A stretch of DNA of 64,000 nt from the NCBI RefSeq assembly GCF_001457455.1, contig NZ_LN831026.1:2356001-2420000 (forward strand), in the 5' to 3' direction. Of the stretch, positions 1 through 8,137 are shown piece by piece. The notes beneath the pieces were generated by a model, which had not been told where the DNA came from, searched no databases, and saw nothing but the letters and a program-made list of their open reading frames with translations. This stretch comes from Corynebacterium diphtheriae. GTDB lineage: Bacteria; Actinomycetota; Actinomycetes; Mycobacteriales; Mycobacteriaceae. Position numbers and translations under genes: made by a program. The first letter of the stretch is position 1; every line of letters starts with the position of its first letter.

Positions 1-1
1 T

Positions 2-1051
2 GCTTGTCCTTGTGCGCTGGGTCTTGCTACCCCTACCGCATTGTTGGTGGGTACGGGCCGTGGTGCTCAAATGGGTTTGGTCATCAAAGGCCCTGAGGTG
101 TTGGAGCAGGCACGAAACATCGACACGGTGGTGTTGGATAAAACTGGCACGATCACCACTGGCGATATGCAGGTTCGCAATGTTTATGGCCATTCTGGTT
201 GGCAAGAACAAGATGTGCTGCGCTTGGCGGGTGCTGTGGAGCAGGCTTCGGAGCACCCTATTGCTCGTGCGATCGCGGCGGCAGCTGTGGCTCAGACTCG
301 TACCGGCACGTTGCCTAAGGTGACAGACTTTAATAATCAGGCAGGTCATGGTGTTGCTGGCACCGTGGAGGATCACCGCGTGTGGGTAGGTCGCCCAGCC
401 GACGACGAGGCCACGCAGCAGGTCAAGACCGCGGAAAATGAGGGTGCTACGTGTGTGGTGGTGCGTATCGACGACCACCTCGCTGGTGTGATCAGCGTGC
501 GTGACACTGTGAAAGAGCACGCTCGACTCAGCGTAGAAAAACTCACCGCTATGGGGCTTACTCCGGTGCTGTTAACTGGCGATAACGCCGGTGCCGCCGC
601 CGCAGTTGCCCGCGAGGTGGGCATTCCTGCCGACCGTGTGATTTCCGGTGTGCTTCCAGAAAACAAAGTCCAAACGGTCGAACAGCTGCAACGCGAAGGC
701 CGCGTGGTTGCCATGGTTGGCGATGGCGTGAATGATGCAGCGGCCCTAACCCAAGCCGATTTGGGTCTTGCAATGGGTGCTGGAACCGACGTGGCCATCG
801 AGGCTTCCGACATCACCATCATGAACAATGATCCGCGTTCCATCGCCAATGCGATCAATCTCTCACGACGCAGTTTGCGCACCATCAAAGGCAACCTGTT
901 CTGGGCTTTTGCATATAACGTGATACTTATTCCAGTGGCTGCGTTAGGCCTGCTTAACCCTATGTTCGCAGGAGCTGCAATGGCGCTAAGTTCAGTGTTC
1001 GTGGTGACTAATTCGCTTCGTCTTCGCAGCGTACGCAGCGTATTTTCCTAG
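2..1051 (+). CDS. copA: Cu(I)-type P1B heavy-metal ATPase, C-terminal part (5' end outside window)
   Basis: The open frame enters from the left edge, so the N-terminal metal-binding and first membrane segments are missing. The first visible residues give the metal-site motif CPC followed by ALGLATPTAL. Next come the phosphorylation motif DKTGT about 35 residues later, the TGDN nucleotide loop and the hinge GDGVNDAAAL. The last two membrane segments carry a YN pair and an MALSS motif, which in this family mark Cu(I) rather than Zn transport. The protein would export copper across the cytoplasmic membrane using ATP. The ATPase call is certain; the copper specificity is inferred from the membrane motifs. 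Confidence 0.9.
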   Translation, partial: ACPCALGLATPTALLVGTGRGAQMGLVIKGPEVLEQARNIDTVVLDKTGTITTGDMQVRNVYGHSGWQEQDVLRLAGAVEQASEHPIARAIAAAAVAQTRTGTLPKVTDFNNQAGHGVAGTVEDHRVWVGRPADDEATQQVKTAENEGATCVVVRIDDHLAGVISVRDTVKEHARLSVEKLTAMGLTPVLLTGDNAGAAAAVAREVGIPADRVISGVLPENKVQTVEQLQREGRVVAMVGDGVNDAAALTQADLGLAMGAGTDVAIEASDITIMNNDPRSIANAINLSRRSLRTIKGNLFWAFAYNVILIPVAALGLLNPMFAGAAMALSSVFVVTNSLRLRSVRSVFS

Positions 1052-1148
1052 CAAAATCTATCCCCCATTATGACGTGGTAATTGCAAGAAACGTCACAAT
1101 CTGGTTTGTTTCTTGGAAACCTTAAACCACTCATTGTAGGGAGGCAGC

Positions 1149-2474
1149 GTGCTAGACGCTCAACAAAGTCCACCACTTACCCGCAACCAGCGCCTCGACC
1201 GGTTGCCACTGAATAGTCAACACAAACGCCTCCTCGTCGGGTCCGGCCTCGGCTGGGCCCTCGACGCCATGGACGTCGGCCTGATCTCCTTCGTCATGGC
1301 AGCCCTGATCAAACACTGGGGACTCACCCACGGCCAAACATCCGTACTAGCATCAGCAGGATTCGTCGGCATGGCCATCGGCGCCACCTTCGGCGGCCTC
1401 CTTGCAGACAAGTGGGGGCGTCGCAACGTATTCGCCCTCACCCTCCTCGTCTACGGACTTGCCACCGGCGCCTCCGCGCTAGCCGGTGGCCTCGCTGTAT
1501 TGATCGTGCTGCGATTCATCGTCGGACTTGGCCTCGGCGCCGAACTCCCCGTGGCCTCCACCCTCGTCTCCGAATTCGCACCACTGCGCCACCGCGGCCG
1601 CCTCGTCGTCATCCTCGAAGCCTTCTGGGCCGTCGGCTGGATCCTCGCCGCCATCATCGGCGCCTTCGTCGTCTCCGCCTCCGACTCCGGCTGGCGCTGG
1701 GCGCTCGTCCTAGGCTGTGTGCCCGCTCTCTACTCCGCCTACGTGCGCAGCTCACTACCCGAATCTGTACGCTTCCTCGAAGCCCGCGGCCGCCACGACG
1801 AAGCCGAAGCCGCCGTCCAACAATTCGAAAAAGCCAGCGCAACCATCCCCGACACCCCCGTCATCGCAACCGAAGACCCCGCCGACCAAGCAGACTCCAT
1901 CTTCGCCCCCAACATGCGCCGCCGCACCTTCGGCCTATGGACAGTCTGGTTCTGCATCAACCTGTCCTACTACGGGGCATTCATCTGGATCCCATCCCTG
2001 CTGGTTGCCGACGGCTTCTCCTTGGTCAAATCCTTCCAGTTCACGCTGATTATCACCCTGGCCCAATTCCCAGGCTACGCACTAGCCGCATGGCTCATCG
2101 AAATCTGGGGCCGCCGCACCACACTGGCAGTATTCCTCCTCGGCTCCGCCGGCTCCGCAGCCCTCTACGGATTTGCCGACACCACAGCCTTGATCATCGC
2201 CGCCGGTTGCTGTCTCTCCTTCTTCAACCTCGGCGCGTGGGGCGCGCTCTACGCCATCAGCCCAGAACTCTACCCCTCTCAAATCCGCGGCACCGGCACC
2301 GGATCAGCAGCAGGATTCGGCCGTATCGCGTCCATCATCGCACCGCTGATCGTTCCCCCCATCGTGGCCGCCGCAGGCACCCCAGCGCTCTTCGCACTCT
2401 TCGGGGCCGCCTTCCTTGCAGCAGCCATCGCCGCATTCACCCTGCCCGAACAACGCGGCAAGGCCCTCGTCTAG
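1149..2474 (+). CDS. MFS transporter, sugar/aromatic-acid/niacin porter type
   Basis: This 441-residue protein has about twelve membrane segments and the family loop motif ADKWGRRN after the second one, with a matching WGRRTT in the second half. A long hydrophilic loop sits between the two halves (roughly residues 205-255). The composition and the N-terminal GWALDAMDVGLISF segment resemble the NiaP/aromatic-acid porter branch, so a small organic acid or niacin is a plausible substrate, but the sequence does not settle it. It starts at GTG, preceded by a good GGGAGG site. Its stop lies 3 bases from the stop of dnaB, which converges on it. Confidence 0.8.
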   Translation: MLDAQQSPPLTRNQRLDRLPLNSQHKRLLVGSGLGWALDAMDVGLISFVMAALIKHWGLTHGQTSVLASAGFVGMAIGATFGGLLADKWGRRNVFALTLLVYGLATGASALAGGLAVLIVLRFIVGLGLGAELPVASTLVSEFAPLRHRGRLVVILEAFWAVGWILAAIIGAFVVSASDSGWRWALVLGCVPALYSAYVRSSLPESVRFLEARGRHDEAEAAVQQFEKASATIPDTPVIATEDPADQADSIFAPNMRRRTFGLWTVWFCINLSYYGAFIWIPSLLVADGFSLVKSFQFTLIITLAQFPGYALAAWLIEIWGRRTTLAVFLLGSAGSAALYGFADTTALIIAAGCCLSFFNLGAWGALYAISPELYPSQIRGTGTGSAAGFGRIASIIAPLIVPPIVAAAGTPALFALFGAAFLAAAIAAFTLPEQRGKALV

Positions 2475-2477
2475 GCT

Positions 2478-3998
2478 TTAGCCAGCGTGCGGCATATCCA
2501 CAAACCGCGAGTAGTGCAGCTGGTGAGCCACTTGGATGGTGTCGATAGGACCACCACGGTGCTTAGCCAAAATAATATCGGCCTCACCAGCGCGCTCATT
2601 CTCACGGTCTTGGGAGTCTGGACGGTATAGCAGCATAACCATGTCGGCATCCTGCTCCAACGAACCGGATTCACGCAGGTCGGCAAGCTGCGGGCGTTTA
2701 TCAGTACGCGACTCCGGACCACGGTTCAGCTGTGAAATCGCAATAAGCGGAACATCCAGTTCCTTAGCCAGCAGCTTAAGCTGACGCGAGAACTCCGACA
2801 CCTCTTGCTGACGCGACTCCACACGCTTACCCGAGCTCATCAGCTGCAGGTAGTCCACCACAATCATCTGCAGATCATGCTTCTGCTTCAAACGACGCGC
2901 CTTCGAGCGAATCTCCATCATCGTCAAATTCGCGGAGTCATCAATATAGATAGGCGCCTGTTCGATCTGTCCCACGCGCGTTGCTAGCTTCGCCCAGCCG
3001 GAATCGTCGAGACGCCCAGAGCGCATATCTGATAACTTCACCTCAGCCTCCGCCGACAACAAACGCATCACGATCTCACTCTTTGACATTTCCAAAGAGA
3101 AAATCACAGCAGCTTTGTCATGCTTAATCGCACACGAACGCACAAAATCCAACGCGATCGTCGACTTACCCACACCCGGACGGGCAGCCACAATAATCAT
3201 CTGGCCACCATGCAGACCATTGGTCAGGTTATCTAGATCCACAAAGCCCGTCGGCACGCCCTGCGCCAAGCCGCCATTCTCCGAGATCATATCGATCTCA
3301 TCCATTGTTGGACCCACGATGTCAGCTAACACCGCATAATCCTCAGCTTGGTTCTTCTTAGAAACCTTGAACACTTCCTGCTGAGCACGGTCAATAACCG
3401 ACTCAACCTCAGCGCCCTCAGTACCCTCATAGCCCAACTGCACCACACGAGTACCAGCGTTAACCAGCTGACGAAGCAACGACTTCTCAGCCACAATCTC
3501 CGCATAATAACGAGCATTCGCAGCAGTCGGCACCGAAGAGATCAGCGTGTGCAAATACGGTGCCCCGCCCACACGTTCCAGATCATTATTACGATCCAAA
3601 CGCGCAGCCACGATCACTGGGTCGATCTCCTTGTTATCGGAGAACAAACCCACGATCGCTTCAAAGATCAACTGATGCGCAGGGCGGTAAAAATCCTCCG
3701 CAACCAGCAACTCCACCGTATCGATCACCGTTTGCGGGCTTAGCAGCATCGCCCCCAACACGCCCTGCTCAGCCTCCGCGTCATGAGGAGGCTGACGGAA
3801 CTCGGTGCTCGCCATCGCCGCTTCACGACGCTTATAGCCCCTGCGCTCCCGCTGCACTGGCACATCCGAGGAAGCCGGCGGGGCCGGATCATACACCTCT
3901 GCCTCGGCGTACTCTGCCTCCGCATAATCTGCGGTATCGGAAGGAACATCCGCATCACCCGGTGGGACGTAATCGTCATCAAAACTGGGCGTGGTCAT
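2478..3998 (-). CDS. dnaB: Replicative DNA helicase DnaB
   Basis: The 506-residue hexameric helicase unwinds DNA at the replication fork. An acidic N-terminal extension of about 65 residues precedes the DnaB N-terminal domain (about 66-170). The RecA-like domain follows, with Walker A ARPGVGKST near residue 272, the Walker B region MIVVDYLQLM and the SQLNRGPE segment. No intein interrupts the P-loop or the later motifs, unlike in some mycobacterial DnaB proteins. The gene is separated from rplI by 573 bases holding a DnaA-box cluster and a hairpin, so it probably has its own promoter rather than being read only from the ribosomal operon. Confidence 0.97.
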   Translation of the reverse strand: MTTPSFDDDYVPPGDADVPSDTADYAEAEYAEAEVYDPAPPASSDVPVQRERRGYKRREAAMASTEFRQPPHDAEAEQGVLGAMLLSPQTVIDTVELLVAEDFYRPAHQLIFEAIVGLFSDNKEIDPVIVAARLDRNNDLERVGGAPYLHTLISSVPTAANARYYAEIVAEKSLLRQLVNAGTRVVQLGYEGTEGAEVESVIDRAQQEVFKVSKKNQAEDYAVLADIVGPTMDEIDMISENGGLAQGVPTGFVDLDNLTNGLHGGQMIIVAARPGVGKSTIALDFVRSCAIKHDKAAVIFSLEMSKSEIVMRLLSAEAEVKLSDMRSGRLDDSGWAKLATRVGQIEQAPIYIDDSANLTMMEIRSKARRLKQKHDLQMIVVDYLQLMSSGKRVESRQQEVSEFSRQLKLLAKELDVPLIAISQLNRGPESRTDKRPQLADLRESGSLEQDADMVMLLYRPDSQDRENERAGEADIILAKHRGGPIDTIQVAHQLHYSRFVDMPHAG

Positions 3999-4141
3999 TC
4001 CTACACATCCTCCATCGACACGGCCTTATCACTATTTCTTGTGGGATCTTTGTGCGCGTTCGTACTCATCTTCGTTCCAACACGCATTTTTACCCCAGAA
4101 ACACCGCGCTTATTCTACGTGATATTTCTTACCCCACAAAG

Positions 4142-4453
4142 TTATCCACAGGTTTATACACAGGGGTGTGATTTTCCTACAGAATCGCACGTCAACTATC
4201 CACAAGTTATCCACAATCTCTGTGGAAAATATGGGGAAAGTTGTGCGGTTCACGTTGCTTTCTTCCTATACATGCAGGTCAAACCGCGTATATAGCAACT
4301 GTGCACACTGTGGATAACTTTTAGCCGACTTTTCAACCAGCAAGTTTGACACCTTGACTCGAGACATTCCACTTCTCGGCGTGTCACCCCAAAGAATGTG
4401 AGAATTGGGGGTAACAGCACTTTTTACACGCTGCTAGAAGAAAGTTATCCCCA
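4142..4453. promoter_or_regulatory. Cluster of DnaA boxes upstream of dnaB
   Basis: Three perfect DnaA boxes are present: TTATCCACA at 4142-4150 and 4207-4215, and its reverse complement at 4309-4317. Four single-mismatch forms lie at 4154-4162, 4196-4204, 4221-4229 (reverse) and 4445-4453. All sit 144-455 bases upstream of the dnaB start, in the 573-base gap after rplI, which I read as non-coding. The site may let DnaA control dnaB transcription or may titrate DnaA. Use as a secondary origin is less likely, since dnaA itself is not here. Confidence 0.7.
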
Positions 4454-4474
4454 GGTAGTGCCACCCCGACATAG

Positions 4475-4522
4475 CCTTAAGGCCCCGACCCAGATCGTGT
4501 AGATCTAGGCGGGGCCTTAAGG
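4475..4522 (-). terminator. Hairpin after the rpsF-ssb-rplI operon
   Basis: Arms CCTTAAGGCCCCG and its near-complement (GGGGCCTTAAGG) flank a loop of about 20 bases, 50 bases beyond the rplI stop. There is no clear T-run on the minus strand, so it may be a weak terminator or an RNA-processing hairpin. Confidence 0.55.
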
Positions 4523-4571
4523 TTGCTGTTGTCGTTGGGCTACATCTCGTGTAGCCGTCGTCAGACGCTTG

Positions 4572-5024
4572 TTAAGCGGCTACGACCTCGAAGTTAACCG
4601 TTGCTGCGATGTCGGAGTGCAGCTTCACGTTCACTTTGTAAGCGCCGGTGGCCTTAACAAGGCTCTTTGGCAGCTCGATGGAACGCTTGTCCAGGTTCGG
4701 ACCGCCAGCCTTTTTAACGGCAGCGGCAACATCCTCGGCCTTAACAGAACCGAAGAGCTTACCCTTCTCAGAAGTGCGGACTGCAACAGAAACACCCTCA
4801 AGTGCTTCCAGCTGAGCCTTAACTTCGCGTGCGTGGTCCAGGTCGCGAATCTCGCGAGCTTCCTGGGCGCGCTTGATGCCCTCGATCTGCTTCTCTGCGC
4901 CGCGGGTGGCAACAATTGCCAATCCGCGAGGAAGCAGGAGGTTACGTCCGTAGCCGTTCTTAACCTCGACAATGTCGCCAGCGACACCGAGGTTTTCAAC
5001 GTCAGCGGTGAGGATCAGCTTCAT
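4572..5024 (-). CDS. rplI: 50S ribosomal protein L9
   Basis: The protein is 150 residues, the usual length. The L9 signature region is visible at the N-terminus ([13 protein letters not shown], then [21 protein letters not shown]). A charged linker helix and a C-terminal rRNA-binding domain ending in VNFEVVAA follow. It is the last ribosomal gene of the rpsF-ssb-rplI run. rpsR (S18), which often lies between ssb and rplI in other bacteria, is absent from this cluster. Confidence 0.97.
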   Translation of the reverse strand: MKLILTADVENLGVAGDIVEVKNGYGRNLLLPRGLAIVATRGAEKQIEGIKRAQEAREIRDLDHAREVKAQLEALEGVSVAVRTSEKGKLFGSVKAEDVAAAVKKAGGPNLDKRSIELPKSLVKATGAYKVNVKLHSDIAATVNFEVVAA

Positions 5025-5154
5025 GATCCCTGCCTTTCGTGGTACTAACCGAGACCCGATTTCTCATCACTTGTGTGGTGGGAACCGAAGCGGCTCGGTG
5101 AAGTTTGATTAAAAGTTGATATGTGGTGCAAAGAGATTCGCCGTTATAAGTGGC

Positions 5155-5736
5155 TTAGAACGGTGGGTCTTGCTCCGCACCGCCGAATCCACCTGCTTGC
5201 GGGGCACTGCTCCATGGATCGTTGGCTGGTGCAGCACTCTGGGAGTTCTGCGGGCCGCCTCCGAAGCCACCTTGAGGAGCGCCGAATCCGCCACCTGAGT
5301 TGCCTCCGGTGTTTCCGCCGAAACCACCCTGGGAGCCGCCGAAGTTTCCTCCGCCGTTTCCACCCTCGCGAGGGTTACGGTTCACGCTTGCTGCTGCGTA
5401 GCGTAGGGATGGGCCGACTTCGTCGACCTCAAGCTCCATGACGCTGCGCTTTTCGCCCTCACGGGTTTCGTAGGAGCGTTGACGCAAACGGCCAGTGACG
5501 ATCACGCGCATGCCCTTGGTCAGGGATTCTGCGACGTTTTCGGCAGCTTGGCGCCAAATGTTGCACTGCAGGAACAAGGCTTCGCCGTCTACCCACTGGT
5601 TCGTTTGAGAGTCGTAACGACGTGGGGTTGAGGCAATGCGGAAGTTTGCCACCGCTGCACCGCTAGGGGTGAAGCGAAGCTCCGGGTCAGCAACGAGGTT
5701 GCCGACAACGGTTATGTTGACATCTCCTTGTGCCAT
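5155..5736 (-). CDS. ssb: Single-stranded DNA-binding protein
   Basis: At 193 residues this has the SSB layout. An OB-fold (about residues 1-112) begins [14 protein letters not shown] and includes the [14 protein letters not shown] region. A long glycine/asparagine-rich disordered tail follows, ending in DPPF, the acidic tip that binds partner proteins. It lies between rpsF and rplI with gaps of 124-130 bases, as in most bacteria. It protects single-stranded DNA in replication and repair. Confidence 0.97.
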   Translation of the reverse strand: MAQGDVNITVVGNLVADPELRFTPSGAAVANFRIASTPRRYDSQTNQWVDGEALFLQCNIWRQAAENVAESLTKGMRVIVTGRLRQRSYETREGEKRSVMELEVDEVGPSLRYAAASVNRNPREGGNGGGNFGGSQGGFGGNTGGNSGGGFGAPQGGFGGGPQNSQSAAPANDPWSSAPQAGGFGGAEQDPPF

Positions 5737-5860
5737 GTTCTGCCTTTCTGTACAACACCGAACTGGTTAAACGCGTTCAGTGTGATTGTGCGCGGTAAGC
5801 GAGGTTTCTTCGCTGTGCGCTAGTTTGATTCGTGCTGCGCGCTAAGTAATCCGTGACGGA

Positions 5861-6148
5861 TTACTTGTCGCCACGCAGAACCTTGGTGCGCATAACGCTG
5901 TCGTTCAGGTTCAACACGCGGTCGAGCTCTAGAACGGTTGCGGATTCGCAGGTCAGGTTAACGACGGCGTAAATGCCCTCTTCCTTCTTGGCGATCGGGT
6001 AAGCAAGACGGCGCTTGCCCCAGATATCAACCTTTTCCACGGTGCCGTTTTCCTTGCGGACGATCTCGAGGAACTTGTCCAGGGACGGGGCTACAGTGCG
6101 TTCATCCTGGGAAGGATCCAGAATAATCATTACTTCGTAGTGACGCAC
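5861..6148 (-). CDS. rpsF: 30S ribosomal protein S6
   Basis: The protein begins [12 protein letters not shown], the usual S6 start, and is 95 residues from the GTG at 6148. In-frame GTG and ATG codons at 6160 and 6157 lie inside the Shine-Dalgarno run GGAGGTGA. That run is 8 bases from the 6148 GTG, so I place the start there. S6 binds 16S rRNA together with S18; the S18 gene is not in this operon. Confidence 0.95.
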   Translation of the reverse strand: MRHYEVMIILDPSQDERTVAPSLDKFLEIVRKENGTVEKVDIWGKRRLAYPIAKKEEGIYAVVNLTCESATVLELDRVLNLNDSVMRTKVLRGDK

Positions 6149-6188
6149 GGACCTCATCACCTCCTATGGTCTTGTATTTTTTGAATCG

Positions 6189-6211
6189 GCTACATCCCGG
6201 TTGGATGTAGC
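6189..6211 (-). promoter_or_regulatory. Hairpin in the rpsF leader
   Basis: A perfect 9-bp stem (GCTACATCC / GGATGTAGC) closes a 5-base loop about 40 bases upstream of the rpsF start. On the transcribed strand the loop reads AACCG. It lies in the likely 5' leader and could be a ribosomal-protein autoregulation site, or the terminator of the minus-strand gene upstream. There is no T-run. Confidence 0.35.
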
Positions 6212-6342
6212 AGGAGGGTCGTTGCGTCAGCAACCGTTCCAAGATACCCCATCGCCTGCGAAAAGTCGATAGGCACGACGGGAAAATTTATGACGGCAAC
6301 TTTAACAACGAGCCTGTTGGCTAGTTAAGCCAAGGCAACATC

Positions 6343-6522
6343 CTAGGCGATGATCAAGGCCAATGTCACAGGAATGACAGTGACAAAGAGGACCGCCAAG
6401 GCAAAAAGAGTCCACGTCAACACCTGCGGCTTCTTATAGGAATAGCTTGCAAATGCGCCCGTGAACAGGAAAAACCCCAAAAATACACTTCCGATCGTCG
6501 TCATCATCACTGGGCTTAACAT
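6343..6522 (-). CDS. Small membrane protein of unknown function
   Basis: The 59-residue protein begins MLSPVMMTTIG and has two predicted membrane helices separated by a short YSYKKPQV loop. The ATG at 6522 overlaps the stop of the upstream glycosyltransferase in the form TGATG and has an AGGAA site 9 bases before it, which indicates translational coupling. The frame is open further upstream, but that part overlaps the neighbour. I recognise no family. The coupling suggests that it works with the membrane glycosyltransferase. Confidence 0.7.
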   Translation of the reverse strand: MLSPVMMTTIGSVFLGFFLFTGAFASYSYKKPQVLTWTLFALAVLFVTVIPVTLALIIA

Positions 6523-7925
6523 CAGTTCACCGTTCCTATTCTGCGGGGCGATACCCACACATCATGATCCCCCAAGCTGCCGCTTAAAGGATCACATCCA
6601 TCGTTGTCCCTTCGCACTTTATCCTCATTTTTGCCCAACATCTGCCGCATAATGAGCACCGCAATACAAATAATGGCCACATCACGCCCCACAACGAACA
6701 GATCCAACAACCCCGCCGGCGCACCTTTGGCGTCACTTCCCATCATGTGCCATGTCAAAACCGGCCACGTGAGGGCGTCGATAAGCCCCCACCACAGCAC
6801 AAGCCGCCAACACGGCAACGCCAAAACCGCAAGAGGAACCAACCACAACGAATACTGCGGACTCCACACCTTATTCACCAACAAAAACGCCGCCACAATC
6901 AAAAACGCCAACTCCGCCACCCGCGGCCGCCGGCGCACACACAACCCAAACAACGCAATCCCCACACACGCCACAACAAAAAGCCCCAACGACACCCCAT
7001 TAAGCACATCAACAGGCAACGACCACCCCAACTCACGCGACATCACCGCATACACCGTGGTCCACTCCCACCCACGCTCAGAATTCAACCGCAAAAACTC
7101 ACCCCACGCCCGCGGAAACACCAACGCCACCGGAAGATTAACCACCAACCACACAACTATCGACGCCCCCACCGCCCGCAGCCACACCCGCAACGCACCA
7201 CTACGCACCGCCAACACCAAATACGCACCCAACAGAAAAAGCGGCCACAACTTAAACGCAGCACCAGCACCAATCAACGCACCAGCAAGCCCCGGCCGCC
7301 CACGCGACCACGCCCACAACGCCCCCACCGCAAAAGCAATCGACGCCACATCCCAGTTAGTCAACCCATGCGCAACCACCAACGGCGACACCGCCACCAC
7401 CATCGCATCCCACTGACGACGCCCCGCCAACACCACCAGCATCCGCAACACCAACAACCACACCACGGCCAGTACCACAGCAGTGACCGTGAAATAGACC
7501 GAAGCCTGTGGAACCACCGGCGCAAACCCCGACACCACCGGATAAGCAACATGCGTAGCCATCGCCATAAACCACTGAAACATCCCCGCCAACACCGGAT
7601 ACTCCATATAACGAGTACGCCCATCCTCCGACCACGAATAGGCATAAGGGAAACCACCTTGGTCGAGGCCACGCGCCTTATACAACGGCACGATGTCGTT
7701 ATAGCAAGCAGAGGTGTACTGGCGATTCCCGCTCCAATCCAACTGCGCCACACCGTTGACCAACACACCATGAAGGCAGTTTGCTTTGGCAAGATACGCC
7801 ATGCTGAAGGTAAACAGACCCATCAAAATGATGACGCGCAGTGGGCTCCACCAGCGGTGTGGAAGGGCAAAACGTCCGGCGGGGCCGCCGATGCGGGTAA
7901 TGATGTGGTTACTAGATGAGGTCAC
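6522..7925 (-). CDS. GT87-type (DUF2029) polyprenyl-phosphate-dependent membrane glycosyltransferase
   Basis: About 467 residues with roughly ten membrane helices. After the first helix a large outer loop carries LDWSGN and CYNDIVPLYKARGLDQ, acidic loop residues typical of GT-C enzymes that use polyprenyl-phosphate sugars (mannosyl or arabinosyl). The product is probably part of corynebacterial lipoglycan or arabinogalactan assembly on the outer face of the membrane. I use the GTG at 7925, which has a GGAAG site. The longer open frame to 8093 reads through a palindromic repeat and looks like chance. It is coupled to the small membrane gene behind it and lies downstream of the PBP gene. Confidence 0.75.
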   Translation of the reverse strand: MTSSSNHIITRIGGPAGRFALPHRWWSPLRVIILMGLFTFSMAYLAKANCLHGVLVNGVAQLDWSGNRQYTSACYNDIVPLYKARGLDQGGFPYAYSWSEDGRTRYMEYPVLAGMFQWFMAMATHVAYPVVSGFAPVVPQASVYFTVTAVVLAVVWLLVLRMLVVLAGRRQWDAMVVAVSPLVVAHGLTNWDVASIAFAVGALWAWSRGRPGLAGALIGAGAAFKLWPLFLLGAYLVLAVRSGALRVWLRAVGASIVVWLVVNLPVALVFPRAWGEFLRLNSERGWEWTTVYAVMSRELGWSLPVDVLNGVSLGLFVVACVGIALFGLCVRRRPRVAELAFLIVAAFLLVNKVWSPQYSLWLVPLAVLALPCWRLVLWWGLIDALTWPVLTWHMMGSDAKGAPAGLLDLFVVGRDVAIICIAVLIMRQMLGKNEDKVRRDNDGCDPLSGSLGDHDVWVSPRRIGTVN

Positions 7926-7979
7926 GAGGCTGATCTTCCGATGGTTGGCGCTACTGAGATTGCACTCTCGGGCAAGGTT

Positions 7980-8073
7980 CGTGACACATTTTTGTACCCT
8001 AAGCACGCGACCACAAATTGCGACCTGCGGAAACAGGGCTGCACATTTTCTTAGGGTACAAAAATTCGTCACG
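7980..8073. repeat. Palindromic intergenic element, related to the other hairpin repeats
   Basis: Arms of about 24 bases (7980-8003 and 8050-8073) contain TTTTTGTACCCTAAG and its complement, as in the 82-bp elements at 39.3-42.5 kb. The centre carries CGACCTGCGGAAA, the same core as in the elements at 15916 and 22197. It lies between the PBP stop and the glycosyltransferase start and may act as a terminator. Confidence 0.7.
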
Positions 8074-8137
8074 GGCTGGCGCATGGCATACAAAAAGTGC
8101 CCCCTGTAAGAATCAGGAGGCGCTTCAGGGAACTAGG

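Noticed and set aside
1412..2548. 378-residue plus-strand frame rich in Arg/Pro/His
   Set aside because: Shadow of the MFS gene in another frame; no family features and skewed composition.
2478..3998. Intein in dnaB
   Set aside because: The helicase motifs run without interruption and the length is normal.
6747..7919. 390-residue plus-strand frame opposite the glycosyltransferase
   Set aside because: Antisense shadow of a GC-rich membrane gene, mostly Arg/His/Pro/Asn residues.
7926..8093. N-terminal extension of the glycosyltransferase
   Set aside because: It would be encoded by the palindromic element at 7980-8073 and lacks a ribosome site.
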